Assembly: GCA_902560725.1 (NCBI GenBank)
Contig: CACEMR010000003.1
Coordinates: 1 to 64,000 of the forward strand
Reading direction: 5' to 3'
Origin: an uncultured Alphaproteobacteria bacterium
Lineage (GTDB): Bacteria; Pseudomonadota; Alphaproteobacteria; HIMB59; GCA-002718135
Length of the DNA: 64,000 nt
This document shows positions 41,716-51,680 of this stretch, one piece after another (within the stretch, counting starts at the first letter, position 1; the number at the start of each line of letters is the position of its first letter). A model generated the notes under the pieces. It was given only the letters and a program-made list of their open reading frames with translations. It searched no databases and had not been told where the DNA came from. A program made the translations under genes and the position numbers.

Positions 41716-42993
41716 ATGAAAAAATTTTCTTTTTTGAGTTTAATTTTAGGTTTTACTTTTGTTTCATCAAATGCATTTGCAGCTGTTGATCCTGAAGTAT
41801 CTTATATTTTAAACACACTTTTATTTTTGATTGGTGGTTTTTTGGTTATGTGGATGGCAGCTGGTTTTGCAATGTTAGAGTCAGGACTTGTTACATCTAA
41901 AAGTGTTGCAACAATTGCAGCAAAGAATATCGGGCTATATTCCATAGCTGGTTTAATGTTTTGGTTAGTTGGATACAATTTAGCTTATGGTATTCCTGAA
42001 GGTGGTTTTATCGGAACATTTCTTCCTTGGAGTGATGCTAGCTCAATTGATACTGGGTATTCAGATGGCTCTGATTGGTTTTTCCAAATGGTATTTTGTG
42101 CAACAACTTGTTCAATAGTATCTGGCACAATGGCTGAAAGGATTAAAATTTGGCCGTTCTTTTTATTTTGTGCAATATTAGCTGGCATTATTTACCCAAT
42201 TGAAATGGGATGGCAGTGGGGTGGCGGTCACTTAGCAGCAGCTGGTTTTTCTGATTTTGCAGGATCAACACTTGTTCATAGTGCAGGTGGTGCTGCTGCA
42301 TTAGCAGGAGCAATCTTACTTGGACCTCGTCTGGGTAGATTTGACTCAGATGGAGCAAAACCAATGGAACCATTTGCTAGTTCATCAATACCACTTGCAA
42401 CATTAGGTGTGTTTATCTTATGGCTAGGATGGTTTGGTTTTAATGGTGGATCACAATTAGCATTAGGTTCTTTTGAGGACTCAACTTCTGTTGCTACTAT
42501 ATTCATTAATACTAATTTAGCTGCAGCTGCAGGTGTAATGGTATGTGCAGCTGTATCAAGATTAGTTGGTGGTAAAACAGATGTTGTAATGATGCTTAAC
42601 GGTGCATTAGGTGGACTTGTGGCTATTACTGCAGAACCTCTTACACCTTCCCCAATTATGGCAATAATTATTGGCGGTATTGGTGGATTAGTTGTCTATT
42701 ATGGTACTTTATTATTAATAAGACTTAAAATAGATGATGTTGTTGGAGCTATTCCCGTTCATGGTTTTGCTGGTATTTGGGGTACGTTAGCTGTTCCACT
42801 TACTAATTCAGGTACAAATTTTGGATCTCAAATTTACGGCATCTTATGGATCAATATATTTGTTTTCGTAGTTGCATTTATTGTTTGGTATCTAATGAAA
42901 ATAAGTATTGGAATAAGAATTAGTGAAGAAGCTGAAAAGCTTGGAACTGATAAAGCAGAAGTAGGCGTAATGGCTTACTCAATTCGTGATTAA
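41716..42993 (+). CDS. amtB: Ammonium transporter, Amt family
   Basis: Signal peptide MKKFSFLSLILGFTFVSSNAFA, MAAGFAMLESGLVTSKSVATIAAKN, STLVHSAGGAAALAGAILLGPR, VHGFAGIWGTLAVPL; ORF track start 41704 lies before the RBS-adjacent ATG. Confidence 0.96.
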   Translation: MKKFSFLSLILGFTFVSSNAFAAVDPEVSYILNTLLFLIGGFLVMWMAAGFAMLESGLVTSKSVATIAAKNIGLYSIAGLMFWLVGYNLAYGIPEGGFIGTFLPWSDASSIDTGYSDGSDWFFQMVFCATTCSIVSGTMAERIKIWPFFLFCAILAGIIYPIEMGWQWGGGHLAAAGFSDFAGSTLVHSAGGAAALAGAILLGPRLGRFDSDGAKPMEPFASSSIPLATLGVFILWLGWFGFNGGSQLALGSFEDSTSVATIFINTNLAAAAGVMVCAAVSRLVGGKTDVVMMLNGALGGLVAITAEPLTPSPIMAIIIGGIGGLVVYYGTLLLIRLKIDDVVGAIPVHGFAGIWGTLAVPLTNSGTNFGSQIYGILWINIFVFVVAFIVWYLMKISIGIRISEEAEKLGTDKAEVGVMAYSIRD

Positions 42994-43000
42994 TAATAGT

Positions 43001-43071
43001 TTAGTGATCGCTTGTAATTTAACTCCTTATAGTTGGTCGCTAAGTATGGAGGGGCATTGCCCCTTCATACT
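43001..43071 (+). other. Structured intergenic RNA/terminator-like element after amtB
   Basis: Stem TTAGTGATC/GGTCGCTAA (9 bp with G-U) enclosing AACT-CCTTAT-AGTT, then a 13-bp hairpin AGTATGGAGGGGC-ATT-GCCCCTTCATACT (one G-U). Confidence 0.55.
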
Positions 43072-43076
43072 ATTAA

Positions 43077-43460
43077 ATGGGGGACGCAATGATTGAAAAT
43101 AATATTATTAAGGAAAAAAAGAGAAATATTTATACTTCATTTTTTTCTGATAACTATTCATCAAGGTTTTTTTTCAAATCAATTCTTCATCATGTAATTT
43201 CTCTTGAAGTATATGAAAATAACAACTTAGACGGTATATCATTTGAAACAATTTGTTCTAATGTTCCAAAATCAATTGGATCCAGATCTTCAATACAGTC
43301 AATACTAAACGATGCTTTAGATAGAAATATTTTTCTTAAATATCAGAGTGAAAAAGATAAAAGAATTAAAAATTATTATTTAAGTGAGTCATACTCTGAT
43401 TTAATAAATAAATGGATTAATAAAGAAAAATCTTATTTCTTAAATGGAAATGGAGGTTAG
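43077..43460 (+). CDS. Small winged-helix (MarR-like) putative regulator; likely start 43089
   Basis: GISFETICSNVPKSIGSRSSIQSILNDALDRNIFLKYQSEKDKRIKNYYLSE resembles a wHTH with wing; GGGGGA RBS. Confidence 0.55.
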   Translation: MGDAMIENNIIKEKKRNIYTSFFSDNYSSRFFFKSILHHVISLEVYENNNLDGISFETICSNVPKSIGSRSSIQSILNDALDRNIFLKYQSEKDKRIKNYYLSESYSDLINKWINKEKSYFLNGNGG

Positions 43461-43653
43461 AATGAAAACTATTTTTACAATTTCTGGAAAAAAATATTTA
43501 TTAAAGTATGAAAGAAAAATGCCTGAAAAAGAAGTCTTAAAAATGAAATCCTTTGTTACAAATAAAGGCCAAAAGTTAATTAAGACTGATAAATTTAAGA
43601 TTAAAAAAATAATTGAGAAAGATAAAGAAAGAATTTATGATATTTCTTTATAA
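43444..43653 (+). CDS. Small hypothetical basic protein (likely start 43462)
   Basis: MKTIFTISGKKYLLKYERKMPEKEVLKMK...; translationally coupled to the upstream ORF. Confidence 0.45.
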   Translation: MEMEVRMKTIFTISGKKYLLKYERKMPEKEVLKMKSFVTNKGQKLIKTDKFKIKKIIEKDKERIYDISL

Positions 43654-44205
43654 TTAGCAATTACCAGAATTATAAGAGAGTTTATTAGGATCAACACCTA
43701 GTAAATTATAGGCATCATTCCATTTATTAGTTACACTTTCATCAAATATAAAGCTTGTATCTGCTTTAAGTGTCATCCAGCTATTTGATGCTAACTCAAG
43801 TTCAATTTGTCCCGGTTCCCAACCAGCATATCCTAAAGCTAAAATACTATTTTTTGGACCATTTCCTTTTGATAAATCTTCAAAAAACTCAGATGTGCTA
43901 GTCAGTGCTACACCTTTTGCAATTGTAAGGGTTTCTTTTTGAATAACCTCATCTGAATGTAAAACAAATCCTCGTCCACTTTCTACTGGACCACCATACC
44001 TTATATAAAGTTTTTTATTAGTTAAAGGCTTATCAATTCCAAGTTGTTCTAATAAATCTGGATACAAATCATAGTCAATTTTCTTATTTATTATTATTCC
44101 CATTGCTCCATCTTTAGAGTGGGCACACATATAAATCACAGTTTTTTCAAATCGTTCATCCTGTAAGGAAGGCATTGAAATTAAGATCTGTCCTGTTAAA
44201 TTCAT
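43654..44205 (-). CDS. YqgE/AlgH family protein (DUF179)
   Basis: GQILISMPSLQDERFEKTVIYMCAHSKDGAMGIIINK, YIRYGGPVESGRGFVLHS, LGYAGWEPGQIELEL. Confidence 0.95.
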   Translation of the reverse strand: MNLTGQILISMPSLQDERFEKTVIYMCAHSKDGAMGIIINKKIDYDLYPDLLEQLGIDKPLTNKKLYIRYGGPVESGRGFVLHSDEVIQKETLTIAKGVALTSTSEFFEDLSKGNGPKNSILALGYAGWEPGQIELELASNSWMTLKADTSFIFDESVTNKWNDAYNLLGVDPNKLSYNSGNC

Positions 44206-44261
44206 ATAATATATATATTCGTTTTATTTATAATAATTCAATGCTTTATTATACTTTTCTT

Positions 44262-46319
44262 ATGAAAAAATTATTAAATATTAGAAAATTACTCTCAATA
44301 TCACTATTAATAATATTTTCTTCCATTTTTAATGACTCATTATTTGCATTATCTACTGATTGGGTAATAAATGACAAATCAAAAGTACGATTGATTTCAT
44401 CAAAAACTAGTTCAGACAATATGGAGAGTTTGATTCTTGGATTAGAATATCAGCTAGAGCCTGGTTGGAAAACTTATTGGAAGTCACCAGGTGGAGGAGG
44501 CTTCCCTCAAATGATCGAATGGAATAATTCTACTAATATCAATGAATTAAAAATTGATTGGCCTACTCCTAAGGAGTTTGAAATTCTTGGCCTTACTTCT
44601 CTTGGTTATGAAGATAAAGTGATTTTTCCTTTGAGGATAAATTTAAAAAACAAAAATATTTTGACTGAAATTAATTTACAAATCAATTACCTTGTTTGTA
44701 AAGATATTTGTATTCCTGGAAATGCAAATCTATATCTTAAAATTTTACCAGGTAAAGGTGAATACACTGATTTTTTTTATGACATTGAAAAAACTAAATC
44801 ATCTCTTCCTATAGAAGATATTAATTTAAGTCCAATTTTTAATTTAAACACTAAAGCAATTATAAATTCAAATAAAGTTCAAATTCAAATAATAGCAGAG
44901 TCACATGAAAACTTTATAAATAACAAAATTTTTATTCATACACCTTTTGGATTACCTGTTGTTCAACAAACAAATAAATATTCTTTCAACTTAAAAAAAA
45001 TAGATTCAAAATTTGTCTTTGATGCAGATCAATTTTCAAAAAAAAATTTTCCAATTGAAGTACTTATATCTGATCAAAACCATAATTTTAACTTCATTGA
45101 AAATATTAGTTTAGAAGAAAATTCGTTTGAAGTTAATATAAACAAATCAATACTTCATATTCTTTTAATTTCTTTTTTAGGAGGTTTTATTTTAAATTTA
45201 ATGCCGTGTGTCTTTCCTGTATTATCGATAAAACTATTGTCAGTATTGAATACAAAATCTGAAAATATTAGGTTAAGTTTTATCTATACAGCAATTGGTA
45301 TTATTACTTCATTTTTATTATTAGCACTATTTTTCTTCATTCTTAAACAAACGCAAATTTCTATTGCTTGGGGTATGCAGTTTCAAGACCAATATTTCTT
45401 AATATTTATTTTATTGATACTTACTTTTTTTTGTCTAAATACACTAGGTTTATTTGAGATTGAATTACCAATCTTAATTAGACAATCTAAAATTTTTGAT
45501 AAAGGAAGTGGTTTTTTTACTAAAAATTTTTTTAATGGATTATTTGCAACTTTATTAGCCACTCCATGCACAGCTCCCTTTGTTGGAACAGCAGTAACAA
45601 TAGCTTTTACTCAAACATCTTTTATACTTTTTTCAGTTTTTCTTTTTATGGGATTAGGTATGAGTATTCCATATATTCTTGTTTCAATTTTCCCTAAAAC
45701 TATTTTAATACTTCCTAAATCTGGAAAATGGACTGTTTATACAAAATATTTTTTATCTATCTTGCTTATTGCAACAATTATTTGGGTTTTAAATATTTTA
45801 TTAAATTTTTTTAATGAGTTTTTTATAATTTTTTTCTTAATAACATTGTTTTTTTTATTTATAATTTATAGATATAATTATCTTAAATATACGGCAACGA
45901 TTATTTTGATTATTGGTTTATTTTCCATTCCATCATTAAGTTTTTTTGATCAAAATAAAAAAATTATTAATGATGAAAAATGGGTTAATTTTATTGATAC
46001 TAATATACCTGAATTAATTAAAAATAATGAAATTATTTTTATTGATATCACTGCTGATTGGTGTGCCACATGTCAATTTAATAAACTCAATGTTCTTGAA
46101 ACAAAAAAAATTAAAAATATTTTCGATCAAAATAATATTGTACTTGTAAGAGCTGACTGGACCAAGCCTAATAAACTAATTGATGACTATCTTAAAAAAT
46201 ATAATAAATTCGGCATACCATTTAATGCATTTTTTTCTTCAAAATATTCCGAAGGTATTATCCTTTCAGAAATATTAAGTGAAAAAGAAATAATAAATAC
46301 GTTAGAAATAATAAAATGA
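44262..46319 (+). CDS. DsbD-like thiol:disulfide interchange protein with C-terminal thioredoxin domain
   Basis: WKTYWKSPGGGGFPQ, LVCKDICIPG, FLGGFILNLMPCVFPVLSIK, TPCTAPFVG, DITADWCATCQFNKLNVL; signal-peptide ATG at 44262. Confidence 0.9.
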   Translation: MKKLLNIRKLLSISLLIIFSSIFNDSLFALSTDWVINDKSKVRLISSKTSSDNMESLILGLEYQLEPGWKTYWKSPGGGGFPQMIEWNNSTNINELKIDWPTPKEFEILGLTSLGYEDKVIFPLRINLKNKNILTEINLQINYLVCKDICIPGNANLYLKILPGKGEYTDFFYDIEKTKSSLPIEDINLSPIFNLNTKAIINSNKVQIQIIAESHENFINNKIFIHTPFGLPVVQQTNKYSFNLKKIDSKFVFDADQFSKKNFPIEVLISDQNHNFNFIENISLEENSFEVNINKSILHILLISFLGGFILNLMPCVFPVLSIKLLSVLNTKSENIRLSFIYTAIGIITSFLLLALFFFILKQTQISIAWGMQFQDQYFLIFILLILTFFCLNTLGLFEIELPILIRQSKIFDKGSGFFTKNFFNGLFATLLATPCTAPFVGTAVTIAFTQTSFILFSVFLFMGLGMSIPYILVSIFPKTILILPKSGKWTVYTKYFLSILLIATIIWVLNILLNFFNEFFIIFFLITLFFLFIIYRYNYLKYTATIILIIGLFSIPSLSFFDQNKKIINDEKWVNFIDTNIPELIKNNEIIFIDITADWCATCQFNKLNVLETKKIKNIFDQNNIVLVRADWTKPNKLIDDYLKKYNKFGIPFNAFFSSKYSEGIILSEILSEKEIINTLEIIK

Positions 46320-46798
46320 AAAAAAATATACCTGATATTAAAGTCCCAATAATTAAAAATGGAATTGATAAAATATCATCATTATTAAATGAGTTTGAAA
46401 ATAAAAAAATTATATTATTTGGTGTTCCTGGTGCATTCACACCAACTTGTTCAGAAAAACATCTTCCAGATTATATTAATTCTTTTAATTTATTACAAAA
46501 TAAAGGAATATCAGATATTTATTGTTTATCAGTAAATGACAAGCATGTAATGAAAGCATGGTTAATCAGTCATAACAATTCTAAAAATATAATTGGAATT
46601 GCTGATGGCAATGCTGAAATTACAAATTATTTTGAACTGCAGGAAGATAAATCAAAAAATTATATGGGTTTACGATCTTCACGATTTGCAATGATTGTTT
46701 TTAATAATAATATAAAAAAAATTTTTATTGAAAAGCCAGGTGAATATAAAGTAAGTTCACCTGATAATATTATTAATTATATTGATGAACAAAATTGA
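46316..46798 (+). CDS. Peroxiredoxin (Prx5-like)
   Basis: KIILFGVPGAFTPTCSEKHLPDYI, SVNDKHVMKAW. Confidence 0.92.
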   Translation: MKKNIPDIKVPIIKNGIDKISSLLNEFENKKIILFGVPGAFTPTCSEKHLPDYINSFNLLQNKGISDIYCLSVNDKHVMKAWLISHNNSKNIIGIADGNAEITNYFELQEDKSKNYMGLRSSRFAMIVFNNNIKKIFIEKPGEYKVSSPDNIINYIDEQN

Positions 46799-47522
46799 TT
46801 TAACAAATAAGACAGCTATTGTGACTGGTGGAGCTCAAGGCTTTGGTCTAGCAATTACAAAAAGATTTATAGACTCTGGATGTAAAGTTGTAATTTGGGA
46901 TAAAGATGAAAAACTTTTAGATACTTTAAAATTAAAAAATATTATTAAAATAAAAATAGATGTAACTAAATATGATGAAGTTGAAAATGCTTTTAAAAAA
47001 ACTTTAAAATTATCTAAGAGTGTTGATATTTTAATCAACAATGCAGGAATTGCAGGTCCTAGTTATAAATCCTGGGATTATCCAATTAATGACTGGCAAA
47101 AAGTTTTTGATATAGATGTAACTGGTGTTTTTTATTGTTGTAAAGTAATAGTCCCACACATGATAAAAAATAATTATGGAAGAATTGTAAATATTTCTTC
47201 AATAGCTGGTAAGGAGGGCAATCCTAATGCAATGCCTTATAGTGCAGCTAAAGCTGCTGTAATAGCACTAACAAAATCACTTGGTAAAGAATTAGCAGAT
47301 AAAAATATTGCAGTTAATTCTGTCACTCCAGCAGCTGCAAAAACAAGGATTTTCGATCAAATTAGTCAAGAACATATAGATTATATGCTATCAAAAATAC
47401 CTCGAAATAGATTTATACTTGTTGAAGAATTAGCTTCACTAGTTGCATGGATGTCCTCAGAGGAAAACTCATATACAACTGGAGCAGTTTTTGATTTAAG
47501 TGGTGGTAGAGCAACTTATTAA
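46782..47522 (+). CDS. SDR family NAD(P)-dependent oxidoreductase
   Basis: TGGAQGFGLAI, NNAGIAGP, NISSIAGKEG, YSAAKAAV. Confidence 0.92.
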   Translation: MMNKIDLTNKTAIVTGGAQGFGLAITKRFIDSGCKVVIWDKDEKLLDTLKLKNIIKIKIDVTKYDEVENAFKKTLKLSKSVDILINNAGIAGPSYKSWDYPINDWQKVFDIDVTGVFYCCKVIVPHMIKNNYGRIVNISSIAGKEGNPNAMPYSAAKAAVIALTKSLGKELADKNIAVNSVTPAAAKTRIFDQISQEHIDYMLSKIPRNRFILVEELASLVAWMSSEENSYTTGAVFDLSGGRATY

Positions 47523-47530
47523 ATTAATAT

Positions 47531-49264
47531 ATGAATAAAAAAAATAAATTTAGATCATCGGATTGGTATAATTCTAAAAGTAATAGAAGAGATACTTTTG
47601 TTCATCGAGGATGGATGAGAAATCAAGGACATCCAAGTCACTTATTTGATGGTAGGCCGGTAATCGGTATATGCAACACTTGGTCTGAGTTAACCCCTTG
47701 TAATGGACACTTTAGAGAAATTGCTGATTCAGTTAAAAAAGGCGTCTATGAAGCTGGAGGATTTCCTCTTGAGTTCCCTGTCTTTTCAGCCAGTGAGTCC
47801 AATTTAAGACCAACTGCAATGTTATTTAGAAATCTTGCAAGCATGGATGTTGAAGAAGCAATTAGAGGCAATCCCATTGACGGTGTAGTTCTATTAATGG
47901 GATGTGATAAAACCACACCTTCATTATTAATGGGCGCTGGTAGTGTTGATCTCCCCACTATAGGTGTATCTGGCGGCCCAATGTTAAATGGACATCATAA
48001 AGGTGATACAATTGGTTCTGGCACGGGTGTTTGGCAATTAGATGCAGACTTAAATGCAGGATTAATAACAGAAGATGAATTTATTGATGCTGAAATTTCA
48101 ATGAGTCGTTCAAAAGGTAATTGCATGACAATGGGAACTGCTTCAACAATGGGAAGTATGGTAGAAGCTCTTGGCATGTCTTTACCTGGTAATGCAGCAA
48201 TACCTGCGGTAGACGCTAGACGATATGCTTTAGCTCATATGTCGGGTAAAAGAATTGTAGAAATGGTAAAAGATAATTTAAAAATTTCTAAAATTATAAC
48301 AAAACAATCTTTTGAAAATGCTATAAAAATAAATGGAGCAATTGGTGGATCAACAAACGCTGTTATCCATTTAGCTGCAATTGCTGGAAGACTAGAAATT
48401 GATTTAAATTTAAATGATTGGGAAAAATGTGGAAAAAATATTCCAACTTTAGTAAATCTTCAACCATCTGGAAAATATTTAATGGAAGATTTTTATTATG
48501 CTGGAGGCCTACCAGTTGTAATTAAAAGACTTTTAGATCAAAAACTGCTTCATAAAAACTGTATGACAGTTAATGGAAAAACTATTTCCGAAAATAATGA
48601 AATAGCAAAATGTTGGAATGATGATGTTATAAAAAATTTTAATGATCCATTAGTTGCAGATGGTGGAATTAAAATTCTAAGAGGCAATATTTCCCCAGAT
48701 GGTGCTATTATAAAACCTTCAGCCGCAACACCAGAATTAATGAAACATAAAGGTAAGGCTGTAGTTTTTGAGTCTATTGAAGAATTGCACGCTAGAATTG
48801 ATGATCCAAATTTAGATGTAGATGAAAAATCAATACTTGTTTTAAAAAATTGCGGCCCAAAAGGATATCCTGGAATGGCTGAGGTGGGAAATATGAGATT
48901 ACCTCAAAAACTATTGAAGAAGGGAGTTAGAGATATGATTAGAATCTCTGATGCCAGAATGAGCGGAACTGCATTTGGAACTGTTATTTTACATACTGCG
49001 CCTGAAGCAGCTGTTAAAGGCCCATTGGCAGCAGTCCAGAATGGGGATACAATCGAAATAGATGTGGAAAAAGGTTTAATGAATTTGTTGGTTTCAGATG
49101 AAATTATTAAAAAAAGATTAGAGAAATATGAACCAGTACTTCCTGAGATTAATAGTGGATATCAAAAAATGTATGTAGATCATGTTCTTCAAGCTGATAA
49201 AGGAGCCGATCTTGATTTTTTAATTGGTAAAAGAGGTGATGAAGTAAAAAGACACAGTCATTGA
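47531..49264 (+). CDS. IlvD/Edd family dehydratase, likely sugar-acid (e.g. L-arabinonate) dehydratase
   Basis: GICNTWSELTPCNGHFREIA, GCDKTTPSLLMGA, SRSKGNCMTMGTASTM, NCGPKGYPGMAEVGNM, SDARMSGTAFGTVILHTAPEAA. Confidence 0.87.
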   Translation: MNKKNKFRSSDWYNSKSNRRDTFVHRGWMRNQGHPSHLFDGRPVIGICNTWSELTPCNGHFREIADSVKKGVYEAGGFPLEFPVFSASESNLRPTAMLFRNLASMDVEEAIRGNPIDGVVLLMGCDKTTPSLLMGAGSVDLPTIGVSGGPMLNGHHKGDTIGSGTGVWQLDADLNAGLITEDEFIDAEISMSRSKGNCMTMGTASTMGSMVEALGMSLPGNAAIPAVDARRYALAHMSGKRIVEMVKDNLKISKIITKQSFENAIKINGAIGGSTNAVIHLAAIAGRLEIDLNLNDWEKCGKNIPTLVNLQPSGKYLMEDFYYAGGLPVVIKRLLDQKLLHKNCMTVNGKTISENNEIAKCWNDDVIKNFNDPLVADGGIKILRGNISPDGAIIKPSAATPELMKHKGKAVVFESIEELHARIDDPNLDVDEKSILVLKNCGPKGYPGMAEVGNMRLPQKLLKKGVRDMIRISDARMSGTAFGTVILHTAPEAAVKGPLAAVQNGDTIEIDVEKGLMNLLVSDEIIKKRLEKYEPVLPEINSGYQKMYVDHVLQADKGADLDFLIGKRGDEVKRHSH

Positions 49265-49268
49265 ATTT

Positions 49269-50636
49269 TTAGTCAAAGATTTTACCAGGGTTCATTATAT
49301 TATTTGGATCAAAGCTTTTTTTAATTAACTTCATAAGAGGAATATTATCCGGGTGTTGTTTATTCAAGTATTCTTTTTTTTGCAGCCCTATGCCGTGTTC
49401 TCCTGTGATTGTTCCATCCATTTGTAGGGCTTTATCAATTAATTTATTACTAAACTCTCTTATGTAAGCATATTCATTTTCTTTTGTTGGATCATAAACA
49501 ATAGTTACATGAAAATTTCCATCACCAACATGTCCTACCATTGGAGCTTTTAACCCTGTTTCTTGAAGTTCATTTTCTGCAAATTTGATACACTCTACGA
49601 TGTTTGAAATAGGAACGCAAACATCAGTAGCATAAACTCTTACATTGTCCCCCTGTGCTTTAACTGAATAATAAACATTATGTCTTGCTTTCCATATTGT
49701 ATTTCTTTCCTCAGTATTTGCTGCCCACTTAAAATCACTTCCATTATTATTTTTTGAAATATCTTGAACAACATTTATTGACTCTTTATTTGATATTTCG
49801 CTACCATGAAATTCATAGAATAAAGTTGGGAGAATATCCATATTTTTAAGATTAGAATATTTTATACTGATATCCATTTGATCTTTGTTTAATAACTCTA
49901 CTCTTGCTATTGGTACTCCATATTGAATTATTTCTTGAGCCGTTAATACAGCTGAGTCAAGATCTGGAAAATGACATACAGCACTCATTATACTTTCTGG
50001 AATTGGGGACAATCTGAGATGAACTTCTGTTATAATACCTAGTGTTCCTTCTGATCCTACAAAAAGGTTAGTCAAATTGTATCCTGCTGATGTTTTTTTT
50101 GCCCTTGTTCCTGTTTTAATTATATCACCATTTGCTAGTACAACTGTAAGACCAAGAACAGCAGTTCTCATGGTTCCATATCTTACAGCCATAGTTCCTG
50201 ATGCAGAACAAGCTGCCATCCCACCTAATGAAGCATTTGCACCAGGATCAATTGGAAAAAAAACACCTTTATCTTTCAGATTTTCATTTAGTTGTTCACG
50301 AGATACATTTGCCTGAACTCGACAATCAAAGTCATCCTCATTAATTGCAATAATTTTATTAAAGTTTTCTAGAGATATTGTAAAACCTTTATCATTTCCA
50401 ACAACATGCCCCTCTAAAGAAGTACCAGTGCCATAAGCAGTTACAGGAACTTTATACTCATTACAAATTTTCAAGATTTTTGATAGTTCATCATTATTAT
50501 TTGGGAATAAAACAGCTTTTGGTAATACAGGATCGTAGGCATCTTCACCTTTTGCATGATTATTTCTAACACTTTCTGAAAAAGAGATTCTTTCCTTTAA
50601 AAGCTCTTTTAAATTGTCTAATAATCCTCTATCCAT
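49269..50636 (-). CDS. FAD-binding oxidase (GlcD/D-lactate dehydrogenase-like)
   Basis: VTAYGTGTSLEGH, FPIDPGANASLGGMAACSASG, NLFVGSEGTLGIITE, VGHVGDGNFH, GTITGEHGIGLQK. Confidence 0.9.
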   Translation of the reverse strand: MDRGLLDNLKELLKERISFSESVRNNHAKGEDAYDPVLPKAVLFPNNNDELSKILKICNEYKVPVTAYGTGTSLEGHVVGNDKGFTISLENFNKIIAINEDDFDCRVQANVSREQLNENLKDKGVFFPIDPGANASLGGMAACSASGTMAVRYGTMRTAVLGLTVVLANGDIIKTGTRAKKTSAGYNLTNLFVGSEGTLGIITEVHLRLSPIPESIMSAVCHFPDLDSAVLTAQEIIQYGVPIARVELLNKDQMDISIKYSNLKNMDILPTLFYEFHGSEISNKESINVVQDISKNNNGSDFKWAANTEERNTIWKARHNVYYSVKAQGDNVRVYATDVCVPISNIVECIKFAENELQETGLKAPMVGHVGDGNFHVTIVYDPTKENEYAYIREFSNKLIDKALQMDGTITGEHGIGLQKKEYLNKQHPDNIPLMKLIKKSFDPNNIMNPGKIFD

Positions 50637-50670
50637 ATTACGAATATTATTTGAAATTTATAAAAAGTAA

Positions 50671-51669
50671 ATGAATACTACACCTCTAGAATTAAATAAA
50701 ATATATGATTTAGCATACAATGCTCTAAAAAAACATGGGTGTGATGATTTTAATGCTGAGTCTGTTGCAACTACTGTCACTCATGCTGAAAGAGACGGCA
50801 GTGTTTCACATGGTTTATTCAGAATACCAGGCTACATAGCTTCTTTAGAAAGCAAAAAAGTAAATGGAGTATCACGACCATCAAGTACTTACCTCACACA
50901 AAATGCAATACGTGTTGAGGGTGATTATGGTTTTGCTCCTGTAGCAATAAAAGTTGGTTTACCGGATTTAATCAAAACTACATCTTCACACGGAGTTGGT
51001 ATCTTAACAATCACCAACACTCATCATTTTGCTGCTTTATGGCACGAAACTGAAGCATTAGCAGAAAAAAATTTAATTGGTATCGCGTGTACAGCCTATA
51101 AACCAAGTGTTGCTCCAGCTGGTGCAAAAAAACCATTGTTTGGAACAAATCCAATTTCATTTGCTTGGCCTAGAAAAAATAATACTCCAGTTGTATATGA
51201 TATGGCAACATCAACTATGGCAATGGGGGAAGTTCAAGTAGCTGCACGAGATGGTCACAAAGTACCTTTTGGAACAGGATTAAATAAAGAAGGAAATAAA
51301 ACTGATGATCCATCTCAAATTGCAAATGGCGGAGTTCTATTAACATTCGGTGATTATAAAGGATCAGCAATAGCTATGATGATTGAATTGCTTTCAGCAG
51401 GTCTAGTAGGGGATTTATTTAGTTTTGAGGCAAAAGAAGAGGATAATAATGATGGGGGTCCTGCTAGAGGTGGTGAATTTATAATGGCTTTATCTCCTGA
51501 ATTGATAGCGGGAAAAGATTGGAACGAACATGCTGAAAAATTTTTTACACAAATGCTATCATTAGATGGCGTGCGTTTGCCGGGTCAAAGAAGGCACAAC
51601 AACAGAAATGACAAAGGTCCTAGAGAAATAAATACTAATTTATTAGAAAAAATAAAAAGTTTAATATAA
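50671..51669 (+). CDS. Ldh family (malate/L-lactate dehydrogenase-like) oxidoreductase
   Basis: HAERDGSVSHGLFRIPGY, NTHHFAALWHE, GTNPISFAWPR, YDMATSTMA. Confidence 0.9.
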   Translation: MNTTPLELNKIYDLAYNALKKHGCDDFNAESVATTVTHAERDGSVSHGLFRIPGYIASLESKKVNGVSRPSSTYLTQNAIRVEGDYGFAPVAIKVGLPDLIKTTSSHGVGILTITNTHHFAALWHETEALAEKNLIGIACTAYKPSVAPAGAKKPLFGTNPISFAWPRKNNTPVVYDMATSTMAMGEVQVAARDGHKVPFGTGLNKEGNKTDDPSQIANGGVLLTFGDYKGSAIAMMIELLSAGLVGDLFSFEAKEEDNNDGGPARGGEFIMALSPELIAGKDWNEHAEKFFTQMLSLDGVRLPGQRRHNNRNDKGPREINTNLLEKIKSLI

Positions 51670-51680
51670 CTTTTAAAATA

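Noticed and set aside
42188-42506. Antisense ORFs inside amtB (60-76 aa)
   Set aside because: Overlap conserved Amt motifs on the + strand; low-complexity reverse translation.
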